From assembly GCF_007833355.1 (NCBI RefSeq), contig NZ_CP020914.1:1102047-1166046 (forward strand): a DNA stretch of 64,000 bases, given 5' to 3'. Position 1 is the first letter of the stretch, and the number at the start of each line of letters is the position of its first letter. Shown here one piece after another: positions 45,683 to 54,330 of the stretch. This DNA is from Denitratisoma sp. DHT3 (lineage in GTDB: Bacteria; Pseudomonadota; Gammaproteobacteria; Burkholderiales; Rhodocyclaceae). A program made the position numbers and the translations under genes. The notes below the pieces were generated by a model. It did no database searches and had not been told where the DNA came from. It saw only the letters and a program-made list of their open reading frames with translations.

Positions 45683-47455
45683 CTATTCGCCCACTCCACA
45701 CAACACCAGCTCCTTCGTCGCCCGCGTCATCGCCACATAGAGCAGTTTGGCCTCCTGGGGCGCCAGCTCGCCGGTACCTTTGAGCTTGTCGGCGCCGGGG
45801 ATCACCACTAGCGGAAACTCCAAGCCCTTGCAGGAGTGCATGGTGATGAGGGTCACCTTGTCCTCGGTGTTGGCGTAGGTGGCGTCCCTGAAATAGATGA
45901 GGGGCACGCCGTGGGCGGGCAGCAGCTTGCGAATGAGTTTGGCGTCGCGTTCGTATTCGCGGTAGATCACGGCCATGTCGCGCCAGGGAATGCCGGAGCG
46001 ATGGGCGTCCTTCATGCGTTGAATGACAAATTCGGCCTCGGCCTTCTGCGTCGGCAGGTTGATGATCTGCGGTTCCATCCCGGCCCGACCGGCGGATTGA
46101 GGCATCAGCAGGGGCACGCCGTCGTCGTCGGCCTCGCTCGGTTCGAGAATGCTTTGCGCCACATCGCGGGCAAAGCGCAGGATGGCGTCGGTGTTGCGGT
46201 AGTTGATCTTGAGGATGGTGGTACGGCCGGCGGCCTGGATGCCCACGCTCTTGAAACTGAATTTCTTGCGCTTCTCATCGCCGTAGATCGATTGGGCGTC
46301 GTCGTAGAGCACCAGGAGGCTGTTGGTCTTCGGGTCCACCATCTGCACCACCAGCTTGAACCACTCGGGCCGGAAGTCGTGCCCTTCATCGATGAGGATG
46401 GCGTCGTATTGGGCGGCGGGTATCTGGCCCCGGTCCACGGCGCGGATCACCCGTTCCACCATTTCGGCGAAATAGGCTTGCAGGTCATCGTTCGATTCCG
46501 GCAGGCCGGCGTGGTAGGCCACCAGTTGGGCGCGACACCATTGGTGGAAGTGATGGGTGTGCACCTTCTGCCGTAGGCCCTTGGCGCGCATGGTCGCGTC
46601 GATGCGGCGGGCGAGGGACTCGTTGTAGCAGAGGATCAGGACGGGCTTGGTCGCTCCCTGGGCCAGATGTTCGGCGCGATAACCGAGGATCAGGGTCTTG
46701 CCGGAACCCGCCACGCCATGGATGACGCGATGGCCTTCGCCCAGGCTGCGGGCCAGTTGCTCCTGCTGCAAGTCCATGACCTGGAGCAGATCCATGGGCG
46801 CCGCGTCGGCGAACAGCTCGGCCTGCCGGGCCGGAATGCGCACCTCGGGAAACAGATGCCAGCGTACCCGGTCGATCTGAGGCAGGGACAGGGCGCCCTT
46901 GAAACGCACCGGAAACATGTCCCACAGCCGTTGCTGGAAAGCCTCGGGTTCCACGGTTTCGAGCATTTCATCCTGGCAGATCACCCGGTGCGGCGGGATC
47001 ACTTCGCCCAAACCGCCGTCCTCGAACTGGCGGCGCGTGAAATTGGGCAGCACGACGCCATAGCTCCAGGGAAAGGCCAGCTTGCCGGCCTCGCGCCCGC
47101 TGGAGAACACCAGTTGCGGGTCCCGCTGCAGCACGTCCACGGCGGCATGGGCATAGTGGCGGGCTTGTTCGAGCGGGTTTTCCACTCCCAGTGGGCCGCG
47201 ATCGGTGTGGATGGTGAATTGGCCGCGGTCGGCGGCAAGAATGGTCCGGGCTCGCCAGTCCTTCACCTCCAGGATCAACAGCCCGCGCCGGGGATGGAAG
47301 ACGATGAAGTCGGGGTGCAGCGCCGCCGGGCCGAGGGCGACGTTGTACCAGCACAGGTAGTCGCCCTCCAGCTTCTGCTCCAGGCGCTCGGCCAGGCGGC
47401 GTTCGCCGCCGCTGTCGAAGGTGCAACTGCCAATGGAAGGGATAAGCACAGCCAT
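45683..47455 (-). CDS. NERD-domain SF1 helicase
   Basis: 590 residues: an N-terminal NERD nuclease-related domain (D49, E63-V-K65 in LLILEVKDW), then a UvrD/Rep-type helicase with Walker A GVAGSGKT (249-256) and IDEGHD (357-362). It continues with the YDDAQSIY and NYRNT motifs, TMHSCKGLEF and YVAMTRA (motif VI). NERD-helicases are frequent in defence islands; some act in anti-plasmid or anti-phage systems. It is convergent with the HrgA-like gene and divergent from the beta-CASP hydrolase. Confidence 0.9.
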   Translation of the reverse strand: MAVLIPSIGSCTFDSGGERRLAERLEQKLEGDYLCWYNVALGPAALHPDFIVFHPRRGLLILEVKDWRARTILAADRGQFTIHTDRGPLGVENPLEQARHYAHAAVDVLQRDPQLVFSSGREAGKLAFPWSYGVVLPNFTRRQFEDGGLGEVIPPHRVICQDEMLETVEPEAFQQRLWDMFPVRFKGALSLPQIDRVRWHLFPEVRIPARQAELFADAAPMDLLQVMDLQQEQLARSLGEGHRVIHGVAGSGKTLILGYRAEHLAQGATKPVLILCYNESLARRIDATMRAKGLRQKVHTHHFHQWCRAQLVAYHAGLPESNDDLQAYFAEMVERVIRAVDRGQIPAAQYDAILIDEGHDFRPEWFKLVVQMVDPKTNSLLVLYDDAQSIYGDEKRKKFSFKSVGIQAAGRTTILKINYRNTDAILRFARDVAQSILEPSEADDDGVPLLMPQSAGRAGMEPQIINLPTQKAEAEFVIQRMKDAHRSGIPWRDMAVIYREYERDAKLIRKLLPAHGVPLIYFRDATYANTEDKVTLITMHSCKGLEFPLVVIPGADKLKGTGELAPQEAKLLYVAMTRATKELVLCGVGE

Positions 47456-47650
47456 GGGGCTACTCTACCCGATCGACATAGCCACGACCACCCCTCGCTT
47501 TCCTGCGGCACGAGGCGCTGACTTTCCGGGGATTCGATCTGGTAGCCGACCATCCCCTGCCGTGTCGGAACCACGACAGCTTCTGATTGTCCGTATGTCC
47601 GTACAATCCCCCAACCGGGCGAAGACCGCCCCCTTGTCGAGGAAACGGAA

Positions 47651-49066
47651 TTGCGTATCGGATTTTTTGGCGCGGCCGGCGAGGTCACCGGCTCATGCAC
47701 CCTGGTGGATACCGGCGAGTGCCGGTTCCTGGTGGATTGCGGCATGTTCCAGGGCGGCCGCGAGGCGCGCACCAGGAACATCAATGCCTTGCGCTTCGGT
47801 TTCGATGTGCGCGCCATCGACTTCGTGCTGCTGACGCACGCGCACATCGACCACTCGGGTCTGTTGCCGCTGCTCTCGGTGCTCGGTTATCGCGGGCCGG
47901 TGTATGCGACGCCGGCGAGCATCGATCTTTTGCATGTGCTGTTGCGCGACAGCGCGCACATCCAGGAAAAGGAATCGGAGTGGCAACTGCGCCATCGGCA
48001 TCGGCGCGACAGCCAGAGCAGGCTGCAAGTGCAATCGCCGCTATACACGGTGGCGCAGGCGGAGACCGCGCTCAAGCTGCTGAAGGCGGCGCCGTACCGG
48101 CAGGCGTTCCATCCGGTCGCCGGCGTCAGCGTCAGCTTCCACGACGCCGGCCACATTCTCGGCTCCGCATGGCTGGACGTGAAGGTGGACCATGACGGCA
48201 AGCCGCGCCATCTGGTGTTCTCGGGCGACCTGGGCATGCGCGACCGACCGGTGCTGCACGATCCCGAAGCGGCGCCGGCCGAGGCCGACCTGCTGCTGAT
48301 CGAATCGACCTATGGCGACCGCCTGCACCGCCCGCTGGCCGAGACGGAAGACGAAATCGTCGCCGCCATCGAACGCACCCATCAAACCCGCGGCAACCTG
48401 ATCGTTCCCGCCTTCGCCGTCGGCCGCAGCCAGGAGATCATCTTCATCCTCGCCGATCTGGTGCGCCGCGAACGCATCGCGCCGCTCAAGATCTTCGTCG
48501 ACTCGCCGATGGCGACCTCGGCGACCAACATCACGCTGCGCCACCCTGAACTCATCGACCAGCCGACGCACGAACTGATCGACTGGATGCAGGGCCATCG
48601 GGGCAAGATCAGGGTCGACTTCATCGCCGACGTCGAGCAGTCGCGCGCCCTCAACTCGGTGCGCAGCGGCGCGGTGATCATCTCGGCCAGCGGCATGTGC
48701 GATGCCGGCCGCATCAAGTACCACTTGCGCGAGAACCTGCCGCGCAGCGAGTGCAGCGTGCTGATCACCGGCTTTCAGGCCGCCGGCACGCTGGGGCGGC
48801 GACTGGTCGACGGCGCCCGCACGGTCAACATCTTCGGCGAGCCGGTGCCGGTGCGGGCAAAGATCCACACCGTCGGCGGGCTCTCCGCCCATGCCGACCA
48901 GAACGGCCTGATCGAGTGGCTGAGCGGCTTCCACACGCCACCGAAACAGATCGCCGTGGTGCATGGCGAAACCGGCGCCTCGACCGCGTTCGCCCAGGCC
49001 ATCGAGACGCGTCTGGGCTGGCCCCGGCCGCTACTGCCGCGGCACGGCGAACACATCGAACTGTAG
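47651..49066 (+). CDS. Beta-CASP metallo-beta-lactamase-fold RNA hydrolase
   Basis: 471 residues with the HAHIDH metal motif (H63, H65, D67, H68 within LTHAHIDHSG), the beta-CASP domain (about 210-340), and the C-terminal GGLSAHADQ plus VHGE zinc-ligand blocks. These define CPSF-like RNA-processing nucleases of the YSH1/MBL RNA-specificity group. It starts at TTG with GAGGAAAC upstream; MRIGFFGAAGEVTGSC is the canonical start. Its 195-base upstream region is shared with the NERD-helicase. Function in Betaproteobacteria is uncharacterised. Confidence 0.88.
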   Translation: MRIGFFGAAGEVTGSCTLVDTGECRFLVDCGMFQGGREARTRNINALRFGFDVRAIDFVLLTHAHIDHSGLLPLLSVLGYRGPVYATPASIDLLHVLLRDSAHIQEKESEWQLRHRHRRDSQSRLQVQSPLYTVAQAETALKLLKAAPYRQAFHPVAGVSVSFHDAGHILGSAWLDVKVDHDGKPRHLVFSGDLGMRDRPVLHDPEAAPAEADLLLIESTYGDRLHRPLAETEDEIVAAIERTHQTRGNLIVPAFAVGRSQEIIFILADLVRRERIAPLKIFVDSPMATSATNITLRHPELIDQPTHELIDWMQGHRGKIRVDFIADVEQSRALNSVRSGAVIISASGMCDAGRIKYHLRENLPRSECSVLITGFQAAGTLGRRLVDGARTVNIFGEPVPVRAKIHTVGGLSAHADQNGLIEWLSGFHTPPKQIAVVHGETGASTAFAQAIETRLGWPRPLLPRHGEHIEL

Positions 49067-49112
49067 GCGGGGCATTGCGACGGCCATGGGCGCGGCCCGG
49101 CAGCATGCCGGG

Positions 49113-50507
49113 TCATCCCCCGGGCGCCAGCATCCGCTCCGGCCTGACCCAGCGGTCGAACTCCTCGGCCGTCAGGTAGCCCAGGGCCAGCGCCGCCTCG
49201 CGCAGCGTGGTGCCCTCGGCATGGGCCTTCTTGGCGATGGCCGCGGCGCGATCGTAGCCGATATGGGGCACCAGCGCCGTCACCAGCATGAGGGAGCGTT
49301 CGAGCAACTCGCGGATGCGCTCCGCATTGACGCGGATGCCGCGCACGCAGTGCGTCTCGAAGCTGCGGCAGCCGTCGGCCAGCAGCCGCGCGCTTTGCAG
49401 GAAATTGTGGATCAGCAGCGGCTTGAACACGTTCAGTTCGAAATTGCCGCTGGCCGCGCCGACGCCGATCGCCACGTCGTTGCCCAGCACCTGGGCGCAC
49501 AGCATGGTCAGCGCCTCGGCCTGGGTCGGGTTGACCTTGCCCGGCATGATCGAACTGCCGGGCTCGTTTTCCGGCAGCGCGAGTTCCCCCAGTCCGGAAC
49601 GCGGTCCGGACGCCAGCCAGCGGATGTCGTTGGCGATCTTCATCAGCGCCACCGCCAGCGTCTTGAGCGCGCCGTGGGCCACCACCATGGCCTCGTGGCC
49701 GGCCAGCGCGGCGAATTTGTTGTCCGCCGCCAGGAACGGCAGGCCGGTCGTCCCGGCCACCGCCGCGGCGACGCGCGCGCCGAACTCGGGATGGGTATTG
49801 AGACCGGTGCCGACCGCCGTGCCGCCGATCGCCAGACGGTAGAGCCCCGGCAAGGCCGCCTCCAGCGCCGCTTGCGCAAGCTCCAGTTGCGCGACGTAGC
49901 CGGAGAACTCCTGGCCCAGGGTCAGCGGCGTGGCGTCCTGCAGATGCGTCCGCCCGATCTTGACGATCGCGGCGAACGCTTCGGCCTTCGCCGCCAGAGC
50001 CGATCGCAACTGCTCCAGCGCGGGCAGCACGTCCTGGCGGATGGCGCGGGCGCCGGCGACGTGCATCGCGCTGGGGAACGCGTCGTTCGACGACTGCCCC
50101 ATATTCACGTCGTCGTTGGGATGCACCAGGCGACCCGGCCCCCGCGTCCCGCCCAGCAATTCGGAAGCACGGTTGGCGATCACCTCATTGACGTTCATGT
50201 TCGATTGGGTTCCCGAACCCGTCTGCCAGACCGAGAGGGGGAACTCCACCGCGTGCCGGCCGGCGACGATCTCCTCGGCGACCTGCCGGATGGCCCGCGC
50301 CTTGCCCGCGTCGAGCAGCCCCAGCGCGGTATTGGTCCCCGCGGCGGCGGCCTTCAGCAGGGCCAGGGCCTGAATCAGGGCCAGCGGCATCGACTCGCTG
50401 GAAATCCGGAAATGCGCCAGGCTGCGCTGGGTCTGCGCTCCCCAGAGCCGTTCCTCCGGCACCTCGATGGGACCGAAGGTGTCGGTCTCGATACGGACGG
50501 CGACCAT
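49113..50507 (-). CDS. fumC: Fumarate hydratase class II
   Basis: FumC is the oxygen-stable, iron-free fumarase. The 464 residues contain [13 protein letters not shown] (about 97-109) and the superfamily signature [13 protein letters not shown] (about 316-328). Length and order are standard. It ends a minus-strand run that begins with sodC, and its start is nine bases behind the DUF2789 gene. Pairing an oxidant-resistant fumarase with superoxide dismutase is biologically sensible. Confidence 0.96.
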   Translation of the reverse strand: MVAVRIETDTFGPIEVPEERLWGAQTQRSLAHFRISSESMPLALIQALALLKAAAAGTNTALGLLDAGKARAIRQVAEEIVAGRHAVEFPLSVWQTGSGTQSNMNVNEVIANRASELLGGTRGPGRLVHPNDDVNMGQSSNDAFPSAMHVAGARAIRQDVLPALEQLRSALAAKAEAFAAIVKIGRTHLQDATPLTLGQEFSGYVAQLELAQAALEAALPGLYRLAIGGTAVGTGLNTHPEFGARVAAAVAGTTGLPFLAADNKFAALAGHEAMVVAHGALKTLAVALMKIANDIRWLASGPRSGLGELALPENEPGSSIMPGKVNPTQAEALTMLCAQVLGNDVAIGVGAASGNFELNVFKPLLIHNFLQSARLLADGCRSFETHCVRGIRVNAERIRELLERSLMLVTALVPHIGYDRAAAIAKKAHAEGTTLREAALALGYLTAEEFDRWVRPERMLAPGG

Positions 50508-50516
50508 GCCCGCGCC

Positions 50517-50753
50517 CTAGCGGGAACGAAGTTCGAGGTTCAGCGCGTCGATGACCTCGGCCCAATCGGCGTCCCCGAGAATCTCGTCACGCAGGAAGTC
50601 CGCCTGGGCCGACGACCAGAACGGCGCCTCATGGAGCCGCATCGCGGCGTCGAGGGGCTTGTGCGTCTCGATGAAACCCAGGATGAGCACCGGGTCCGAC
50701 GGCAGACCGAGCTGCGCGAACAGTTGCTCCATGTTGTGGTTTGGTTCATTCAT
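50517..50753 (-). CDS. DUF2789 family protein
   Basis: A 78-residue helical protein. MEQLFAQLGLPSDP, RLHEAPFWSSAQADFL and ADWAEVIDALN are the recognisable DUF2789 features. Function unknown. It sits between the DsrE-like gene (79-base gap) and fumC (nine-base gap), in the same direction. Confidence 0.85.
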   Translation of the reverse strand: MNEPNHNMEQLFAQLGLPSDPVLILGFIETHKPLDAAMRLHEAPFWSSAQADFLRDEILGDADWAEVIDALNLELRSR

Positions 50754-50832
50754 CTCTCACCTCGCGAAAACTGCCATGAATCCGATCCCTGCCCGTCTGC
50801 CCAGCATAGCAGCCACCCTGATGCGCGACTGC

Positions 50833-51201
50833 TCAGAACACCAGGGTACGCCACTCCGGGTCCAGCGTCCGCGCCACGAAGGCCGTCGCGCCGGCGTGGC
50901 CGGTGAATTCCGGGACGAGGGCGGCATCCGGGGGCAGATGCTGGCGCGCCGCCATCGAACAGGCATAGAAGCGCACCCCCAGCGCCGCCGCTTCCTGCAT
51001 GAAGGCATACAGCGGCTTGCCGGCCGCGGTATGCGCCTCGGCCGCGGCGCCGGCGATCAGCAGCGCCACCGCCGCGCCGGAGAAATGGATTTCCACCTCG
51101 CAGTCCAGCGCCGCCGCCGCCATCGCATGGACGAAGGGCGCCGCGCATCGGTCCGGCCGCTCCGGCGTGGCCGACCAGAGCAGGATGGCCAGGCCTTTCA
51201 C
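50833..51201 (-). CDS. DsrE/DsrF-like family protein
   Basis: 122 residues with a DsrE-like alpha/beta pattern: GLAILLWSATPERPDRCAAPF at the start, then ALDCEVEIHFSGAAV, and a single Cys in FYACSMA near residue 81. DsrE-like proteins often take part in sulfur transfer or act as small accessory subunits. The start overlaps the GcvH-like stop by four bases (ATGA), so the two are coupled. No DsrF/H partners are present, so a dissimilatory sulfur role is not supported by context. Confidence 0.7.
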   Translation of the reverse strand: MKGLAILLWSATPERPDRCAAPFVHAMAAAALDCEVEIHFSGAAVALLIAGAAAEAHTAAGKPLYAFMQEAAALGVRFYACSMAARQHLPPDAALVPEFTGHAGATAFVARTLDPEWRTLVF

Positions 51202-51638
51202 GGTTCGATCACCGCTTCTGGCTCCTGGGCCCGGATATGGGCGATGTAGGCGGACCCATCCACCAGGAACGCCCGTTCCGCGTCCCAGTCCAGGGGCAGG
51301 CCGGACAACAGCCAGCCAGCGCCGTAGGGCTCGCGGTTCACCAGGCCCGGACGCTCCTCCGCGATCTCGTTGATGTCCAGCACGTCCAGGGAAAGCGGCG
51401 CATGCACCGCCAGCACCGTCTTCGAGCTTTCCACCGTGCCCAGGCCCCGCCCCCGCTCCACCCGGGCGCCGCGCGGCTTCGCGGTGAAGGCGACCAGTTC
51501 GCCGGAAAGGAACAGGCCGAAGGCGGTGATGCCCACCACCACCGTCCCATTGTCGCCATCCCGCCGCACCCAGAGATCATGGCGGGGATCGTAGAGGCGG
51601 TCTCCCGGAACGCTGCCGCGAAACGGAGAACGGGGCAT
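51198..51638 (-). CDS. GcvH-like lipoyl-carrier protein
   Basis: 146 residues with the H-protein hammerhead fold. A lipoylation site ESSKTVLAVHAP (K73) sits in the usual turn, and a C-terminal helix contains GWLLSG. No gcvT or gcvP is nearby, so this is probably not the glycine-cleavage subunit. Stand-alone GcvH-like proteins next to DsrE-type genes are known in sulfur (sHdr/LbpA) contexts, but none of the hdr genes is here. The ATG overlaps the sodC stop (TGATG). Confidence 0.8.
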   Translation of the reverse strand: MPRSPFRGSVPGDRLYDPRHDLWVRRDGDNGTVVVGITAFGLFLSGELVAFTAKPRGARVERGRGLGTVESSKTVLAVHAPLSLDVLDINEIAEERPGLVNREPYGAGWLLSGLPLDWDAERAFLVDGSAYIAHIRAQEPEAVIEP

Positions 51639-52144
51639 CAGCGCGGGACGATGGTGCCGCAGGCGATGCGCTTGCCCGAGTTGCCGGCGGGCTGCGACTG
51701 GTAGTCGTCCGGATCGGCATGCACCACGACGCTGCGGCCGAGAATGCCGTTCGGGCCGTTGTCCAGGGAGAAGCGGGACAACTCCACCATCAGCAGGGCC
51801 TCGCCGGCCGCGTCGGTGATCAGGTTGGGCATGTCGCCGGCGTGCTCGCCGTGGGGCTTGCCGCCGGGATTGAAGTGGCCCTTGGCGCTGCTGGCGTCGG
51901 CGGCGCTGCAATCGCCGGACTCATGCACGTGGAAGCCGTGCTCGCCAGGGCCCAGGCCCCTCACCACGGCTTCCACGCGCACCTTCTCGCCCATCTGGAC
52001 GAAGGTCACGATGCCGCTGACGTTGCTGCCGGAGCGCGGCTCCAGCCTGGCCTCGGCGCGGGGGCCGCCGGCGGACATCGAAGCGCAGCCCGCCAGCAGG
52101 AAAGCGGCACCGAGGGCGAGACTGATGGAATGGTTCCGGGTCAT
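51638..52144 (-). CDS. sodC: Cu/Zn superoxide dismutase, lipoprotein form
   Basis: 168 residues. A lipoprotein signal ends LLAGC (Cys20). The dismutase domain has HGFHVHESGDC (copper His pair and disulphide Cys), GHFNPGGKPHGEH (zinc ligands), DMPNL and VVHADPDDY, ending IACGTIVPR. It detoxifies periplasmic superoxide, anchored to a membrane. GGAGGAG lies six to seven bases before the ATG. It leads the operon ending in fumC. Confidence 0.93.
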   Translation of the reverse strand: MTRNHSISLALGAAFLLAGCASMSAGGPRAEARLEPRSGSNVSGIVTFVQMGEKVRVEAVVRGLGPGEHGFHVHESGDCSAADASSAKGHFNPGGKPHGEHAGDMPNLITDAAGEALLMVELSRFSLDNGPNGILGRSVVVHADPDDYQSQPAGNSGKRIACGTIVPR

Positions 52145-52180
52145 GGCAAGCTCCTCCCGAAGACAACGAGACAACGTTAA

Positions 52181-52276
52181 TGGCGGAAGAGAGTGGGAGT
52201 CGAACCCACCAGGGACTGCCTGGCAGCCCCCGCCGGTTTTGAAGACCGGCCGCCCCACCGGGGGACGACCTCTTCC
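52181..52276 (-). tRNA. selC: tRNA-Sec (selC), anticodon TCA
   Basis: A 96-base minus-strand gene beginning GGAAGAGG and ending TCTTCCGCCA, so CCA is encoded. The anticodon TCA (52240-52242) is in a CCGGT/ACCGG stem. The extended acceptor stem, very long variable arm and T-arm GGGTTCGACTCCC are those of selenocysteine tRNA. It begins one base after the selB stop codon, so it is probably cut from the selB transcript. Confidence 0.97.
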
Positions 52277-52277
52277 T

Positions 52278-54179
52278 TCATGACAACACCCACTGCCGAG
52301 CGGCTTCCGAGTCTTTGGCGCCGCGGCGGACGTGGGCATCCTTGACACGTCGAGTGTAGCCGACGCGATCGAAGAATTCGAGAATGTGGATGGCCACCTT
52401 GCGCCCGCCGCCGATGCAATCGCGCAGGGCGGCGGCGCGGACGGCGCCGTCCCGGATGCACAGGGCATCCACCTGGGCGGCCAGTTGGGCCACCGCGCCG
52501 GCGCTGAAGTAATGATCGTGGGCCACCGGATAAGCCAGCCCCAGCCGGGCGACGCGCCGCATCAGTCCGCGCACGGCTTCCTCGGCCATGCCGGTGGCGC
52601 GGGCCAGGTCACGCACCCGGGGCGGCTGGAAAGGCGCGGCCTCCAGTTGGGGACGCAGGCGACGCCACGACTCGGCGTCGGCGGCGGCGAGGGTCGCGCG
52701 GTGCTCGGGCCGATGCAGCCAGCCGCCGCTCTGCGCGAGACGGCCGGTAGCCAGCAGCTCGGCCACCAGACGGACGAAGGCGGCCCGCCCCAGGGTCGGC
52801 AGGGTCAGGCGGCGCAGGCGCTCCCGCTCCACGCCGATCATGTCCGGCGCCCGCTGGTGTTCCTCGGCCAGGGCCGCTTCCAGCCTGGCGCCGAGGGCCT
52901 GCCAGGCGATGGTGGTGAAACCCGTGGTCTGGCCGCCCTCCTCCACCACGGTGAGGCCCAGACGACGCCACAGGGCCTGGGGATCGTCGAGATTGCGGTT
53001 GGCGGCGTAGCGCCCCAGGTCGACGCCCGCCGGCGCCCGCTCCAGGGCCGCGCGCAGGGCCGGCAACGGGTCTTCCTCGGCCAGCAGGCGCAGCATCGCC
53101 AGACGCTCCGGCGTCCGCTTGCAGCGGGTCGGCGGAAACACGTCCAGCACCAGCCCGCCGGCGATGGTGCGGGTGGCGGACTGGTCACGCAGCACCAGGC
53201 GGTCGTGGGCGAGCACACCCACCGCCTTGTCGAGGACGATCTCGGCCAGTGCCGGTTGTTCCGGCAGCAGGGTGTCGTCTTCGAGCAGGGCCAGGCGCCC
53301 GGTCACGTCGGCGGCCCCCAGATGCACATGCACCGGCAGCCAGTGGCGCAGCGGCTCCAGCGCCCTCAGTCGGCACTGGAAACGCTGCACCGGCCGATGC
53401 AGCGCGGGCGCGACCACCCACATGCCGCGCGCCAGATCGCGTTTCTCCAGATCGCCGGCCAGATTGAGCGCGATGCGCTGCCCCGCCTGGCCCGTCTGCG
53501 CCGCCCGGTTGTGCACATGGAGCCCGCGCACCCGGGCCGTCAACCCCGGCGGCGTCAGCGTCACCGTGTCGCCCACGCCGACCCGCCCGGAGAAGGCGGT
53601 GCCGGTCACCACCAGACCGATGCCGGAAAGCGTGAACACGCGGTCGATGGCCAGACGGAAGCCGCCCCGCGCCTGTGTTTCCCCCAGGCCGCGGGCGACT
53701 TCCAGCAGATGGCGGCGCAATGCCGCCACGCCCTCCCCCGTCCGCGCCGCGACCGGAAACACCGGCGCCGAAGCCAGCGGCGTGCCCGCCAGCAGGGCGG
53801 CCACTTCCTCGTGGGCCGCGGCGAGCCGTTCGGGGCTGGCCGCATCGATCTTGGTCAGAGCCACGGCGCCGCGCGTCAGGCCGAGCAAGGAGGCGATCGC
53901 CAGATGCTCGCGGGTCTGCGGCATCGGGCCGTCGTCGGCCGCCACCGCCAGCAGCAGGAAGTCGATGCCGGTGGCGCCGGCCAGCATGGTGTGCACCAGC
54001 TTTTCATGGCCCGGCGCATCGACATAGCCGAGCAGGCCGTCGTCCGTGTAGGCGTAGCCCAGATCCAGGGTGATGCCGCGCGCCTTCTCCTCCGGCAGGC
54101 GGTCCGTATCGATCCCGGAGAGCGCCTTCACCAGGGTGGTCTTGCCGTGATCGATGTGGCCGGCGGTGCCGACGATCAT
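52278..54179 (-). CDS. selB: Selenocysteine-specific elongation factor
   Basis: SelB brings Sec-tRNA to the ribosome at SECIS-marked UGA codons. The 633 residues have an EF-Tu-like GTPase domain starting MIVGTAGHIDHGKTTLVKAL (G1 at 7-14; G3 DAPGHE; G4 TKID), two beta-barrels, and four C-terminal winged helices that bind the SECIS hairpin (about 370-633). It is full length. It lies between the selA-like remnant upstream (ATGA overlap) and selC downstream. Confidence 0.96.
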   Translation of the reverse strand: MIVGTAGHIDHGKTTLVKALSGIDTDRLPEEKARGITLDLGYAYTDDGLLGYVDAPGHEKLVHTMLAGATGIDFLLLAVAADDGPMPQTREHLAIASLLGLTRGAVALTKIDAASPERLAAAHEEVAALLAGTPLASAPVFPVAARTGEGVAALRRHLLEVARGLGETQARGGFRLAIDRVFTLSGIGLVVTGTAFSGRVGVGDTVTLTPPGLTARVRGLHVHNRAAQTGQAGQRIALNLAGDLEKRDLARGMWVVAPALHRPVQRFQCRLRALEPLRHWLPVHVHLGAADVTGRLALLEDDTLLPEQPALAEIVLDKAVGVLAHDRLVLRDQSATRTIAGGLVLDVFPPTRCKRTPERLAMLRLLAEEDPLPALRAALERAPAGVDLGRYAANRNLDDPQALWRRLGLTVVEEGGQTTGFTTIAWQALGARLEAALAEEHQRAPDMIGVERERLRRLTLPTLGRAAFVRLVAELLATGRLAQSGGWLHRPEHRATLAAADAESWRRLRPQLEAAPFQPPRVRDLARATGMAEEAVRGLMRRVARLGLAYPVAHDHYFSAGAVAQLAAQVDALCIRDGAVRAAALRDCIGGGRKVAIHILEFFDRVGYTRRVKDAHVRRGAKDSEAARQWVLS

Positions 54180-54253
54180 GGCCCGAGCCCACAGAGTAGT
54201 GCCGGAGGGGCCCGTAGACGGCCGATGGCAGGCAGTTGTGCAAGTGGATTCAT
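54176..54253 (-). pseudogene. selA: 25-codon remnant of selA
   Basis: A 25-residue ORF (ATG at 54251-54253) whose N-terminus contains QLPAIGRL, very like the conserved LPAIDRLL start of L-seryl-tRNA(Sec) selenium transferase. It ends in a TGA that overlaps the selB start (ATGA), the way an intact selA normally joins selB. About 440 codons would be missing. It has a recognisable ribosome site (GGTGAAAGC). I read it as an internally deleted selA; a chance or a leader peptide is the alternative. It sits in the 151-base gap between fdhE and selB. Confidence 0.5.
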
Positions 54254-54330
54254 GCTTTCACCCGGACCGGGCAGAAAGGGTTGCGGGAAGGATGCCGCGC
54301 TTGAGTCTGGTTGCGTCTGGTTGCATCCAG

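Noticed and set aside
51198..51638. Glycine cleavage system H protein proper
   Set aside because: The lipoyl site fits, but there is no gcvT or gcvP nearby and the gene is coupled to a DsrE-like protein, so only GcvH-like is claimed.
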